Of a stretch of DNA of 64,000 nucleotides, positions 46,665-58,557 are shown in pieces. Position 1 is the first letter of the stretch. Each line of letters opens with the position of its first letter. The stretch is from Dryas octopetala (taxonomy: Eukaryota > Streptophyta > Magnoliopsida > Rosales > Rosaceae): the NCBI GenBank assembly GCA_963921425.1, contig OY992835.1, positions 22,692,001 through 22,756,000 of the forward strand, in the 5' to 3' direction. The notes beneath the pieces were generated by a model. The model searched no databases and was not told where the DNA came from. It saw nothing but the letters and a program-made list of their open reading frames with translations. A program made the translations under genes and the position numbers.

Positions 46665-46910
46665 AAGCTGTTTTAAATTTTTGGATGGGCTTCTGGGTTG
46701 GGCTTTAGGCTGGATTCTTTTCGTGCTGAATAGTCGGGTTTTGGGCTATTTTGTAGGGCCCGTTTAATGGAGTTTCAGTTGGTGTGTGAAGTCGGTTGGA
46801 GTCGGTGAGGCGGTAATTCTGTATGTATCGGTCTAGTCAATATAAAAACACGACGTCTAACTGTCTAAGGTTTACAGGGGTTCAAAACCTGAAACAAAAA
46901 CAAGACGACA

Positions 46911-49900
46911 ATGAAGGAGGTGAAGGTCACAGATATTGACATCAAAGACGAACAAAATGGCACATTGTATTCCACCTTTTTCAACGAGGATGGCACGCTT
47001 AAAGTCACTTCTTTCTCTATTTACTACAAAAAAAAAGTGGATGGTACACATTCCTCTCTATCTCCTTTGTTTGTTAGGGAGCGCATAAATTGAGGGAAAA
47101 TATTTGTTTTGAAGTTTTTATGGCATATATATTTTTAATTTTTCATGATAACTTAATTATTCCATTATTGAAAGTTTTTAAATTATTATTATCGTAATTA
47201 TTTAAAAGAACAAAACGCAAGTTTCTCACCTGCTATGAGCCTCTGCATTATTCATTGCAGAAGTAAAATTGCAAGAAGGTTGGCCGGCGGTGGAATCTGC
47301 TTTAGAAGAGCATGGTATTTCATGTGAACTGAATGTGGTATGTCATGTTAAATATAATGTGATTTTTTGAAACTCAATCTTATGTTGAATTTGTAGATAT
47401 GAATATGATCTTTGTGAAATCAACTCTATATTTTGATCAGTAGTTTATTTCAAATTATATATGTGTGATTTGATATGAGGACATATTAAATTGTTGTATT
47501 TCTAATTATGGTCAGGTTGAGCATTCCATGACAGTCTCAGCAACCAAACGGACGAGATCCTTTACAAGGGCTAGGCATCTTCTTAAACTCTTGTCTGTAG
47601 GTTTTTCAGTTATGGTACGTACAAATGGCATATACTTTGTTATTGCTTTTCTATCTGTTGCGCACGAGCTATGAGCTATTCTGTAAGTTAAAATGATTTG
47701 AAGTACTTTCTAAGGCTGTTGTTTCGATGTAATTCTTCAACAGGATTGGTTGCAAGATGAATATTAATTACACATGCATATAATTTTATTTCAGAATAAT
47801 TACATCTTAATTTTTTCATGGAACTGATGTTTTATTTGACCTATATTGTATTAATTTTCTGATTTGAGTGCAAAACGTTTTGATTACAGGCGATAAGAAT
47901 ACTGCAAGACAAAATGCAATGTTATGTCATTGAGCCCGACCCTTCTAATGGTCGGACTCGCAAAGAACGTGCGATCCTAAAGGTGGGTTTTGATTAAAAT
48001 TCCTTCCACCTGTCAATTTTTCTTCAAACATATGCAAGTTATGAACCTTTTATCACTTATGTTTCTGGAAGCATTCTCTGTAGTTGTGGTGCAGCTAGGT
48101 TGTTTTCAGTTACAGGCTTCAGCAATGTAACATGGTGATTAGAGCTTTTATTTGACCTTAGAAAGGTTTAGACTTTAGAGTTGGTTAGGGTTTAGTGAAA
48201 CACGAATGTGAGATAGTACGAGGAATATAAGCCTGTTTGTCCTACTACCTATTGCATGAAGAGACAGTCCCAATACTTCTTTCTAATGCTGGAGATTGCG
48301 AAAGATCACTGTTTAGCTTGTTCTAATCTCTAGCATTGTGTGCAGGAGGAATTTCGTAATTGGGTGGATCGCTTCAAAGGCCCCAAGAATTCCACCGCGA
48401 AGGTGCATAAAGTGATCTGAATCATGTTTTACTGCTTTAATTTTTTTTACTTGCTTCTCTAATTTTTCACAATATAATTTGGAAGCAGGCCATTTCTTGG
48501 ATGACAGACTGTGGAATTCTTGCAACTGTAAGTGTTACTGTTCCTTTGTAATTTTGATGGTTGTGTTCTACATTCCTTTTCTTGGTCTTCCAACCTCCAG
48601 GTGAAGTGAGAATTACAACATTAATGATTTTTAATTTGCTTCTAAATGAATAGAGATTCACGGTGTCTGCTATTGGTCCTCTTCAAGGAATATATTTATT
48701 CAAGAATATTGTGTTCGGCTGCATGAATAATAAACATTCTCCTCTATCCCATGTCCGGAGGCTTAAGAAAAATCAAAAGGTGAATACTTTTGATGCATTG
48801 CATGTCTGAGTTGTAAAATGTGTGTATGTATATTCTATACACATTGCATGAGTTAAAGGTCAGAATTTTTTTTTTTTTTTTTGGCCACAAAGGTCAGAAG
48901 TTAAGTTATTGGCTTCGTAAGGTATTGTTGAGCTGATACTTATGTGGGCATACAGGGTCTTAACGAAACTATTAAGAAGCTAGAAAACCAAACTGGAATT
49001 ACACCTATCATGGAGGTTGGTTGTTAGTTACCTTTGTTTTTTGCGTCTAGTATTTGAAACTTGTTCACTGTTTTAAGCTTATACAACATTAATTGGCGTC
49101 TTGAGCTTTAAGAGAGAACTTTGTGAATGTGGGCTATTGAATATTGGCATGCTTTTTATTGGTTGTGCTCAATTAGGCAGTGCGGTTCATGAAAACCCAA
49201 ATTATTTGTCGTGAATGTATTTATACAAAGTTTATGGAAGCACTGCACCGGATACAAGATACAAATGTGCTAGAGATGATTGCAGACAAGTTCAGCTCTT
49301 CTGTAAGTAACTAATTTTACATATAAGCTATATTCCTGCAATGCCTATGGGGATTCTTGGGGAACTGATAGTTTGTGTGAATTTTTGGAGAAAAGAGTTA
49401 GACCAATGATCTTGCTAATGCCTTGTTAATGGAAGGTGGCACTACAATCTATTTATTACTAAAAGAAGGCTATGCAATTTTGATTTGCCTTTAGGAAAAT
49501 TGCATAGTTCCTTTCAGCTATGTGTTTTTCTATTACTAGTCTCAATAGGAGGATGATTTATTTGCTGTTAATGAGCAAATTCTTATGAGTATGATTACTA
49601 TAGGATTCTCCTGAAGTGCATGGTGATGCATCAGAGACGCTTTGTGCTATAATAAGGTTTGCTCCACCTGGAATTTCTACTAAAATCTCCAGCCCAAGGT
49701 AGCATTTGTTCATCATACATATACTAGAAATTCATATACACTCATTTATGCTCTAGCTTCTGTGTTGATTTTCGTATGTATACGTGTATTTTATGCAGTT
49801 TTATTCGAAGATTATTTCGGTATGCTTTGGAGGACTCACAACCACTATCTGTTCTCGTTAACGTATTGTCGGTATGCATGTCATTGTTAGACCCAAGGAG

Positions 49901-51705
49901 GATAACATTGGGCGCATATGAACATATGTATGGACCTAAAATTACTCATGGATCTAGAGTTACTGCTAATCCCGAGACTGTTGTGGGCATGCTGGAGATC
50001 CTAGGTAAAGTTATCTCCTTGATTTGGTGTGTGGTACTTACATGAAGCTAAGTTGGTGTTTGTGTATGACTGCTGTACTTGCATGTTCATTCATGGTGGT
50101 ACATATATCTCTTGAATACTTCTCACAGCTGGATGTCCAGATGTAAAAAAATCTGGTTGCATAATTTCAGTCATGGCAGGTTTGTTGATTATGCAAAGAA
50201 CAATTGAGCTGCTAACCTAACATCTAACCTCCATTGGCAAATTATGAAGGGACGAAATTTTGTTCTTTGAAGGAGAATAAAAACTAAATACTGATAATCA
50301 GGCTACCATCCTGCAGGCGATTTGCTGAAGCTATTAGATGTTTCTTCGGTGGACAATTTGTGGTTAACTACATATGGCAAATTACAGCCACCTCTTGGGA
50401 CTCATCGTTTAAAGATATTAGAGTTTATTTCAGTATTACTGACGGTTGGTAGTGAAGCTGTTGAGAAGGAACTGATTCGTCTTGGAGCAGTAGAAAGAGT
50501 TTTAGACTTGTTTTTTAAGTATGTTCAGAGTTTTAATTTCTTGTTTTATAAAAAGTGAATTGATACAATTAAATATATGATTATTTCCCATTTTCGTTTC
50601 GAGTATTCCAGGTACCCATTTAACAACTGTGCACATCACCACATAGAGAACATAATAGTATCATGTTTGGAAAGCAAGAATGCTTCTCTTGTACAACATC
50701 TTCTTTGGGAGTGTGATCTAGTTGGAAAAATTCTTCAAGTAGAAAAGGATTTCTTATTGGCAGCTCATTCAGACAAACCAACAATTCCTGCTGTGGGTAG
50801 ATCCCAACCCAGTATAGGCAATATTGGACATATTACACGCATATCCAACAAAATCATTCAACTGGGAAATAAAAAAAGAGAGATTCAGGCGTATCTGCAG
50901 GTTTTTATTTCTCTTTCTCCATATTTATATATGTTTCTTTGTCTTTTAAGTTTAGTGTATATGTTGGCCATTAAAAAAAAAAGTTTAGTGTATTATGTGT
51001 ATATGAAATAAATATTTACAAGTGAATGGCAGTATTCTTTTATGGATTGAAGTCCAGCCTTTTAGATTGTTGTTTGAGTGGTTAGCAGACACTTTTCACT
51101 TCTTGTCTTCTCGTGTTGATTTTTTTGTATCCCAAGACTCTTCTTTCTATTAATTTTACTTTAAATTATAATAAGGTATGATATTCTTGTAGCTTTTTTT
51201 TGGCCTTTTCGCACTGTTGAAAGTGAAAAATTACATAACTTAAATATTTATTTGTTAATTATTATTATTATTTCAGTTAACTATACAGTCTATACCTTAA
51301 ATTTTTACTACAACTTCATTTTAATACTTGTTCAATATGATTTCCTGTAGGCTTTATCAATTTATCCATCCCCATTCTTGGTTGTTGCTTTTGTATGGAT
51401 TTATGCAGTTATTACCAACTAAATGTGATTATATATCTTAACTGAATAGTACAAATATGCTGCTATCATGTGATGAGAGAGATGTACAATCATAGGGTGC
51501 ATACACTCTATGTGCGGCTAAATGGGGTGTGTACACCCTATGGTAGTTTCTTTTCCAGGAAAATGGTGTATAGCCTACTGTTTGCACTGTTCAGTCATTG
51601 TTTGAGTTCTAATACTTTTGACAGGAAAACTGTGACTGGATTGATTGGCACACAAATGTTCTATCGAAACGTAACCGAATGGAGAATGTCTGGGAGTGTG
51701 GGTAA
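46911..51705 (+). CDS. Chimeric gene: KRR1-like KH region fused to SAPS (PP6 regulatory subunit) domain
   Basis: Fourteen exons join in phase to about 560 aa: 46911-47043, 47261-47337, 47516-47614, 47890-47982, 48346-48402, 48489-48527, 48654-48779, 48956-49015, 49177-49302, 49604-49698, 49799-50004, 50317-50518, 50612-50900, 51625-51705. Residues 1-about 208 are a divergent KRR1, the small-subunit processome KH protein (EGWPAVESALEEHGISCELN, SMTVSATKRTRSF, GPKNSTAKAISWMTDCGILA, VSAIGPLQGIYLFKNIVFGC). From exon 8 on it is a SAPS/SIT4-associated domain of PP6 regulatory subunits (GITPIMEAVRFM, SPEVHGDASETLCAIIR, TTYGKLQPPLGTHRLKILEF, CLESKNASLVQHLLWECDLV, GNIGHITRISNKIIQLGNKK). Both N-terminal SAPS sequence and the usual acidic C-terminal half are missing; the last exon (ENCDWIDWHTNVL) runs into TAA at 51703. 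The KRR1 Lys-rich tail is also lost. No internal stop is seen. The product could be expressed or be a relic; transcript data would decide. Confidence 0.75.
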
Positions 51706-52218
51706 GTTCTTCCCCCCAAAAGTAGTTTGTTTACTTCTCACAGAGTTGATTTGCAATTGCATATTCTTATTAAAGCTCAAGTTAAATCGCATATTGTTGT
51801 TGTCGCTTCTATTGGCCAATCAAGTGGCATGACTAGCCAATCACTCTGATCGGTCTGAATTTTTGTAGTTTTATTTTTACACACATATCACTTGGTACTC
51901 ATTTATTGCTTGCCACGTGGAGCCCCAAACTCAGGAGCTAAAGTCTTAAGTTCTAAGATGATCCTTTCACACCCTAGAGTAATATGTTCTATTGGGATCG
52001 AAATCAAAAAGTAGAAAAAACAAATGAAAATACTTGGTTGATTTAAGTTGTCAAAATTGTCGATCAATTGGCCTCCTCAACAAATCAATCGGGCTCAGGC
52101 TGATTTGAATGGGATCCTGCACCTGAACGGCTTCGTGGTTATTTGTGCATATTGCACATATCAAAACGTTCAATGGTCTCTGAATACAGAAAACACATTA
52201 CAACTATCAAACATATAA
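51706..52218. other. Downstream flank of the KRR1-SAPS gene
   Basis: No exon of the remaining SAPS gene is recognised here. AT-rich, no defined repeat. Confidence 0.5.
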
Positions 52219-52219
52219 T

Positions 52220-52735
52220 GAAAACACAGTACAATAGCACTAATCAACCTAAATAACAACCCTCATATTTACAAAAAAGTTTGTAGGAAGGTATTTACTG
52301 AAATTAAAAAAAAAAAAAAATACTGAATCCCATGGTAATGCACTTTGTCCCATAAAATCTCAACCTCCTATCCACTAGGGGTATCAAATATCGCACTTTT
52401 GTCTTTGCAAAGGAAGTATTAGAAACACAGTCATCGCTTGAGTCTAATTGATTTATTTGTCAGTCTGTTTCATTTTTCTTATTTCTATTGATTTACTAAT
52501 CTCGTGTTTTCAGCTATCTAATCGTGGTGTAATGAATTATAACAGGGGGCCAGACAGTGGCAAACATGAAAGAGGCAAACATGGAAAACGCAAAAGAAAC
52601 CAAGAAATTCAAAGTGGCATTCTACGACCCCATTCCATCCAATCCTCACCCTCATCCTCCCCACTCTCGAGGCCAATTCAACGACCAACTGTAATCGTTA
52701 CAGGAACTAACGTTGGATGGCATGTTAAAAAATAA
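52220..52735 (+). repeat. Direct duplicate of 45310-45710 with an open frame
   Basis: Same content as 45310-45710, but with a frame of about 70 codons from a good CAG acceptor at 52513 (NYNRGPDSGKHERGKHGKRK, then SPSSSPLSRPIQRP) to a stop near 52735. It could be a last exon of some gene, but its phase does not fit the KRR1-SAPS gene. Not recognised. Confidence 0.5.
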
Positions 52736-52774
52736 GGATCGAGACTAGAAGAAGACAATAATTAAGTGGACTTG

Positions 52775-52778
<4 letters not shown>

Positions 52779-52820
<42 letters not shown>

Positions 52821-54243
52821 ATTGCCGCAGCTTATCAGACTTGGGTGTTTTCTGCATCTCTGGATGGCAATATAAAATAGGTTTTTTTTACTCAAATACC
52901 ATATGGATTATAGAGGGTGTGCTTCTATATCATCCAAATTTTTTTTCTTGCTAATTTACTATCTAAAGTTATCAATATGTATCAATGTGACACATGTCAT
53001 TCATATTTCTGTTAAATCATTAATTTTTTTTTTTTTAAAACTTACTAGTTTGCCCTTAAGTATAATTAAATATTATTTTTGTAAAATTTGTTAAAAATAG
53101 CTCGTGTCTTGAAAAAATTACCAAAAAATCATACGAACTCAGTGAGTACTAATTATCTAAGGGGTCAAAATATTATTTTTGACTTTCAAATTATTTTTGA
53201 AAATTACAACTTCTTTAAATAAATTATCAAAATCTCAAATAAAATTTTAAAAACTTGCTGGGTCTCACATCGAGGGTGAGGGTGGATTGGCTAGATTTTT
53301 TTTTAAGTTTAGAGTTCTATTTGGATTTTAGTTTTTTTTTCAAATATTCTATAATAGTATAATATGAATTGACAATAGTACTTTTTAAATTAATAAAAAA
53401 ATTTACAAAAATGAATGTTAGGTGCCACATTGGCACATATTAATAATTTTATGTAGTAAATTGGCAAAAAAAAAAATTTGGGTGGTATGGCCTATGGGAG
53501 TACATCCCCTATGGCCTATAGTTCAGATAGTATTTGGATAAAAAAACCTATAAAATATAATCTTCTCCCTTTAAAGGGCAGCACGCCCATATATAGGAGG
53601 TCACGAATGCTCTTTTGTTGCAAAAATCAAGGTACGCTATCTGAAGGCAACAATGGTAAAAAGACAAATGTTAAGTGACCATGCATGTCATTTAACTGAA
53701 CCAATAGTAAACTCAAATGTACCAGAATAATCATATGGAAGAAGTGCAAATGGAACAAAGTAACTACCAATATTTCATGGTAACTACCAATAATCGTACG
53801 AAGAGCTTCTCCAGTCACAGTTTTCGTCTCTGGCCTAAAGTACTTAACAGAATCCAACAGTTATTCAGATGACTACATTCTGAGCCAAACTCCTGCACAT
53901 ACATTCTGAAAAGGCATACATCTACCCCTTCAATCTTCTGAAACAAAAAAATAACCTGAATGCAGAAAAGAATGCTATTACGTTTTCTTGAAATCATAAT
54001 ATACAAGCTGTGATACTGAAATAGAGTAGATTCAGCAGAGGATGATGAGAGAATTTTATAACTTTATATATTAACACAGGAATCTCTGGATTGTAAACTT
54101 TATCTCACCATTGATCTGTATGGGAATTCAGCAGGGTAATTCTCGTCATGAAAGAGATCCAAAAACTGCTGCTTCACTTTTAGTGTTTTTTGAACAGATA
54201 AGACAACTCTGACAACAAGATGTTCTGCTCTTGGAACCTAACA
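52779..54243 (-). pseudogene. Duplicated fragment of the HAC gene (three exons with introns)
   Basis: This segment repeats about 25236-26020 in the same orientation, introns included: the (GA)n tract and exon end at about 52779-52879, then after an inserted element 53549-53640 ([12 protein letters not shown] exon), 53800-53945 ([10 protein letters not shown] exon) and 54110-54240 (AEDLVVRVV exon). Deletions and substitutions inside the exons make it non-functional. It lies about 27 kb from the source. Confidence 0.9.
52880..53548. mobile_element. MULE-type MITE (669 bp) inserted in the HAC pseudogene
   Basis: Terminal inverted repeats of about 110 bp start GGTTTTTTTTACTCAAATAC and, from the other end, GGTTTTTTTATCCAAATACT. 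A perfect 9-bp duplication TATAAAATA flanks it (52871-52879, 53549-53557). The intact HAC exon at about 25310 shows the empty site with a single TATAAAATA. No coding capacity. The 9-bp duplication indicates Mutator. Confidence 0.92.
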
Positions 54244-54457
54244 ACCCATCAGAAGAGTAGAGATTACTCCATCAGGGCCATTACAACCCATCAACCTAAC
54301 AACCCATCAACACCACCTCAGAAGAGTAGAGATATTTAATCCATCTAGAATAGAATCAAAATGACCGTTTTGTCACTTCAACATATCTGACATGAGTTTT
54401 CTTTAGATTGTAAAAATAGTTCCAAGAGATTTTTCATCCTCTTCTGGCTCTCAGTCT

Positions 54458-56030
54458 CTACCTTAACCACCACCTCTGGATAGCTTTAAGAGGAGAATCC
54501 AAGAATGGGGCGTAGCGGTGGATGAGTGGATGAACAGTCCTCCCAATCTTAGTCCACACACTCAGATGGTAGTCAGCAGTCACTGGGGCGTGATACATGA
54601 GCTTCAATAGCTGTAAAACATGTCCCAAGGAAGACAATCATTAGCCTCTGCTTTAAGGTTGAGATTTTGTAAATAAATTAATAGAAATCAATAGTTTAAC
54701 AAGTGGGCAAGGGGCATCGACACAATGCACACTTCCATGCATGCTTGCATGTATTAGTAATTTAGCGTATGTGCGTATGCTTGCACACATTGTGTGAGTA
54801 TGGTGTGTGTGGATGGGTGGGTGGGTGCATTCAACACAATTGAAACAGTTTAGATTCAGGAACAAAGATTTCATTCCATATTGATGATAAAAGACGTGAA
54901 ATGCACCTGCCAGTACATGAATGCCTGTATGATGTTGCGCTGCCACCTACAAATACAAATTTAGAAATTAAGGATATGCTAAAAGTGAAAGGAATCAAAA
55001 CAACAGAATAAGAATGCATCTGTGAGAACAGCAGGCAGGTAAAATGGTTCAAAGCAACTGACGAGAACAATGATAGAATCAGAAGAAAGCCAAGTCCAAT
55101 CTCAGTGTGTGAAGAGAGTATGCTGAGGGTAGTTGTATTTGACTCCACCCAAACACAACGCTCTTCCAAGTACTTCCTGTTGACCATGACAGAAAAGAAT
55201 AATATTATTCAGTAAAGAATGGAACAAGTAGATTCTAACTCATACTGAGGTAAGTAATTAATTGTTAAACTGAACGTCAAACCAAGACGTAAAAGCACTG
55301 CATGAATCCTGAAAGAATCCTCATGACAGGGCACTCAAAATTACCAATTCGCAATGTCATAAAATTGATTTCATATAACAAAAGGCAACAATGAAATATC
55401 ACTACTTCTGGGGAGGGGGTATCTAACACATGCAAAATATAAAGCAACGTTGTTAAGCATTAGCCCTCCTACCTGTACAATGAGGATTGACTAAAATTGC
55501 GCCTAAGGAACTTGGCAACAAGTTCAAGAGCCCGACATAGAATGGGAATCAGAGCAACTGCAATGGAGATCACATCATTAAACTACACAAAACTAGGAAA
55601 TGAGCCTAATTCAGATTCAAAAACATTCAAGAAAAGAAAAACAAGAGAACTAGACGACTTGAGGACTAAGATGTGCTCACATTTGAGGCAAAGATGTGAT
55701 GTGACAAAGGTAAGGCAGTATATCAAGTAGATAAAATCCTTGGTCATGATTATTAACTGAAAGTAAACTTGCAAAGCCTGCAAGTTCCAACCCCTCGGTT
55801 TCTGAAATAGTAGAGGGCACGTTAATGAAATAAGAACAAGGACAGCACAAACAAGTTGATGAAATAAGATCCAAAAGTGAGTAAATCTGAAACAGAAGAT
55901 TTACCCCATATAGCGTGTACAAGGAATACAGAGAGGAACATGCCGTGCCCATAAAGGAAAGCCGATATGCCCTATGTGAAAGATTTTTGGGAACCAATGG
56001 GAAAATTGCAAGCACAGCCACAAGAAACAC
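54458..56030 (-). pseudogene. TMEM33/Pom33-like membrane protein, 5' end missing
   Basis: Six minus-strand exons (55905-56030, 55681-55801, 55473-55557, 55063-55176, 54907-54946, 54458-54610) join in phase to 212 aa. Visible parts: VFLVAVLAIFPLVPKNLSHR (TM), GTACSSLYSLYTLYGKPRGW, MTKDFIYLIYCLTFVTSHLC (TM), IPILCRALELVAKFLRRNFS, IGLGFLLILSLFSWQRNIIQ (TM), then the conserved plant tail HPLIHRYAPFLDSPL and QRWWLR with a TAG at 54458. The family is an ER/nuclear-envelope membrane protein. The frame is clean, but the first coding exon or exons with the start are not found upstream; CPNA2-like sequence begins there instead. It is therefore a 5' truncated gene, or its first exon lies beyond a very long intron. 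Confidence 0.72.
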
Positions 56031-56403
56031 CTGCAGGGGCGAAAGATGAACAAATTGAACCAAAAACAACAGAAAAGATACTGAAGTGTAAGCAGAGTCA
56101 GAGTAGCTAAGAGTTCTATGACACAAGACCTCTAAGAGTTCTATGGTTGGATTGCAACAGATATTTATTCATGAGATCTTATAGATAATTTAAATGGTAA
56201 TATCACAGAGGAAATCTCAGGACTAAAATTGGGGTCTAGTTGATTTTTTTATTTCTTAGATTTCTGTCTTGTTTACTTGATATTCAAACAAAAAAATGCA
56301 TAATCTTTATTTTGAGTGGGTAGGTTGTTCCAACAACAAATATTTCAAGTATCTGTTACTAGTCATTCTCTTGCCTGCATTAAATCTGGTATTTTCTCTT
56401 CCT

Positions 56404-57843
56404 GTACGGTTTGAGGGTTACATGTCCTCCCACTTCATTACTAACCAGGAAGGATCTATTGTGGAGTTTGACAAAGCTAAGGTCCTAGTAACTGATCAGA
56501 AGATTTCAACTGTTAAAGAAATCGTTCCTTTACTGGAAAAGACAACCCAATTGAGTATCCCACTGCTAATCATTGCTGAGGATATCTCAAAGCAAGTACT
56601 GGAAACATTGGTGGTGAACAAAATGCAGGGTTTACTTAATGTTGCTGTTGTAAAATGTCCTGGATTTGGAGAGAGAAAGAAGCACTTTTGCAAGATATTG
56701 CACTAATGACAGGTGCTGATTTTCTCTCTGGAGATTTTGGTTTGACCCTTGAAAGTGCAACTGCAGATCAAATTGGAATTGCGAGAAAAGTGACAATAAC
56801 AGGTAATTCAACAACCATAGTTGCTGACCCTTCTACTAAAGCCGAGATTCAGGCAAGAATATTGCAGATCAAGAAGGATCTAGCAGAAACAGAAAATGCA
56901 AACTTGTCGAGAAAGCTCTCTGAAAGAATTGCCAAACTTTCTGGTGGAGTTGCTGTAATTAAGGTATGCAAGAGCTACTATATTTGATATGATGCATGTA
57001 GAAAATGTAATCTTTTTTATTCGTGTATGTTTCTTATTGTGCATTTCTGGTGCAAACTGGAAAAGCTTACTGTTTATTTCCTTTTGTTTTCAACCATAAC
57101 AGAAAATTAAATGAATAGTTAGTGTTCTTTTTCTCAACTCTTTTTTTCTACTTGTATCATTACTTTATTAAGCGATGTACATGTGACTTAGGTAGGAGCG
57201 CATACTGAGATGGAACTTGAAGATCGCAAACTCAGAATTGAGGATGCAAAGAATGCTACATTTGCTGCTATGGAGGAAGGGGTAGTGCCTGGTGGTGGTG
57301 CCACATATGTACATCTGTCAGAATTGATTCCCGTCATAAAGGATTCTATGAAAGATTTAGATGAGCAGATTGGTGCTGACCTTGTGGCAAAGGTAGGTTC
57401 TTCTTTTCTTTCCTTAACTCACACACACAAACAGGTATACTATGAACGTGCATGCATGCACACATGGACACAGACACAAACACCCATACAAGTAGGATCT
57501 GTCAATGTTTTCTCATAAAAAAAAAAAAGTAAGATCCGTCAATGTTGAATTGCAGGCTCTCCTTGCTCCTGCAAAATCAATTGCAACTAATGCGGGGGAT
57601 GATGGAGAAGTTGTTGTGGAGAAGACTAAAAGTTATGATTGGATAATTGGGTACAATGCAATGACAGGCAGGTATGAAGATCTTCCAAATGCAGGAGTTA
57701 TGGATCCTTGTCGGGTTTCAAAATGTGCCCTTCAAATTGCAGCCTCCATTGCTGGGGTGGTTCTTACAACACAAGCCGTACTGGTGGAGAAAACAAAGAA
57801 GGAAAAGCCAGCTGTTCCTTTTGTTCCAGGAATAACTCCTTAG
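56404..57843 (+). pseudogene. CPNA2: Chaperonin-60 alpha 2 (CPNA2-like), 5' half missing and frameshifted
   Basis: C-terminal half of a plastid Cpn60 alpha subunit. Exons 56404-56963, 57192-57392 and 57556-57843 encode [104 protein letters not shown], and the tail VLTTQAVLVEKTKKEKPAVP. These are closest in memory to Arabidopsis CPNA2 (embryo-expressed) rather than the main CPN60A1. One base is missing after GERKK (about 56688), shifting the frame, and no exon for the N-terminal equatorial and ATP-binding region exists upstream. The acceptor before [11 protein letters not shown] also looks damaged (TGTACG). I judge it a pseudogene. Confidence 0.88.
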
Positions 57844-58557
57844 TGAATGAAGTCAAGAGAGCTAGATGGAATCTGCGAAAGAGGCGACCTGGAAATTTTG
57901 TATCCCATGCTTTGCAACGAAGCTTGTGGATTTGAGTACAACATGATATGAAGATGAAACAGGCTTTTGAAGCTGTGGAGAGCTAAACAGATTCTGTTTT
58001 GCATCAGAATTTCAGTTATAAGAGAATGAGATGTCATATGCAATAAAGAGCTTGCATCTGCGGCAACAGTCACCCACTAGCAAACTGTGTTCCTACAAGC
58101 CAAGGATTCGTTCATTTTATGAGTTTTGATTAGTATGCGATAACAGTTGCTTGTACAGTTGTTAACTGTAAAAATATGTTGAATAGTATGGTTCTTGGAA
58201 ATGAAAGCATTCTTAATTTGAGTTGATTACACAGTTTTTGGAAGCATTCAAATTGTTCTAATAATGCTAACTGTTTATCAACTGAATCTCTCCAATATTT
58301 CTTCAAGAACTTCCACTTCCCTTAACAATTGGTCAAGACCAGAATATGCCAATGTTCTATTAGCAATCAAACTCTACTTCCATTGGTGAAGAACTGGAGA
58401 TGTATATACAACCTAATATCAGGTACCCAAAACCAACGCATCACCACTAAACAACCCAGCAGCTTAACGTGTGCACTAATTACTACTTGCCTACCATTCT
58501 TCCTCCACTGACTACACCTATGCTATTTTGTCATCATCATCTTCACCTACAGACTAC
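57844..58557. other. Flank between CPNA2 relic and AAA-ATPase
   Basis: Probable old 3' UTRs of two convergent genes. No other gene is recognised. Confidence 0.5.

Noticed and set aside
50900-51624. Possible missing exon in the long last intron of the KRR1-SAPS gene
   Set aside because: Exons 50612-50900 and 51625-51705 already join in phase and match consecutive SAPS sequence (YLQ|ENCDWIDW), so nothing is missing.
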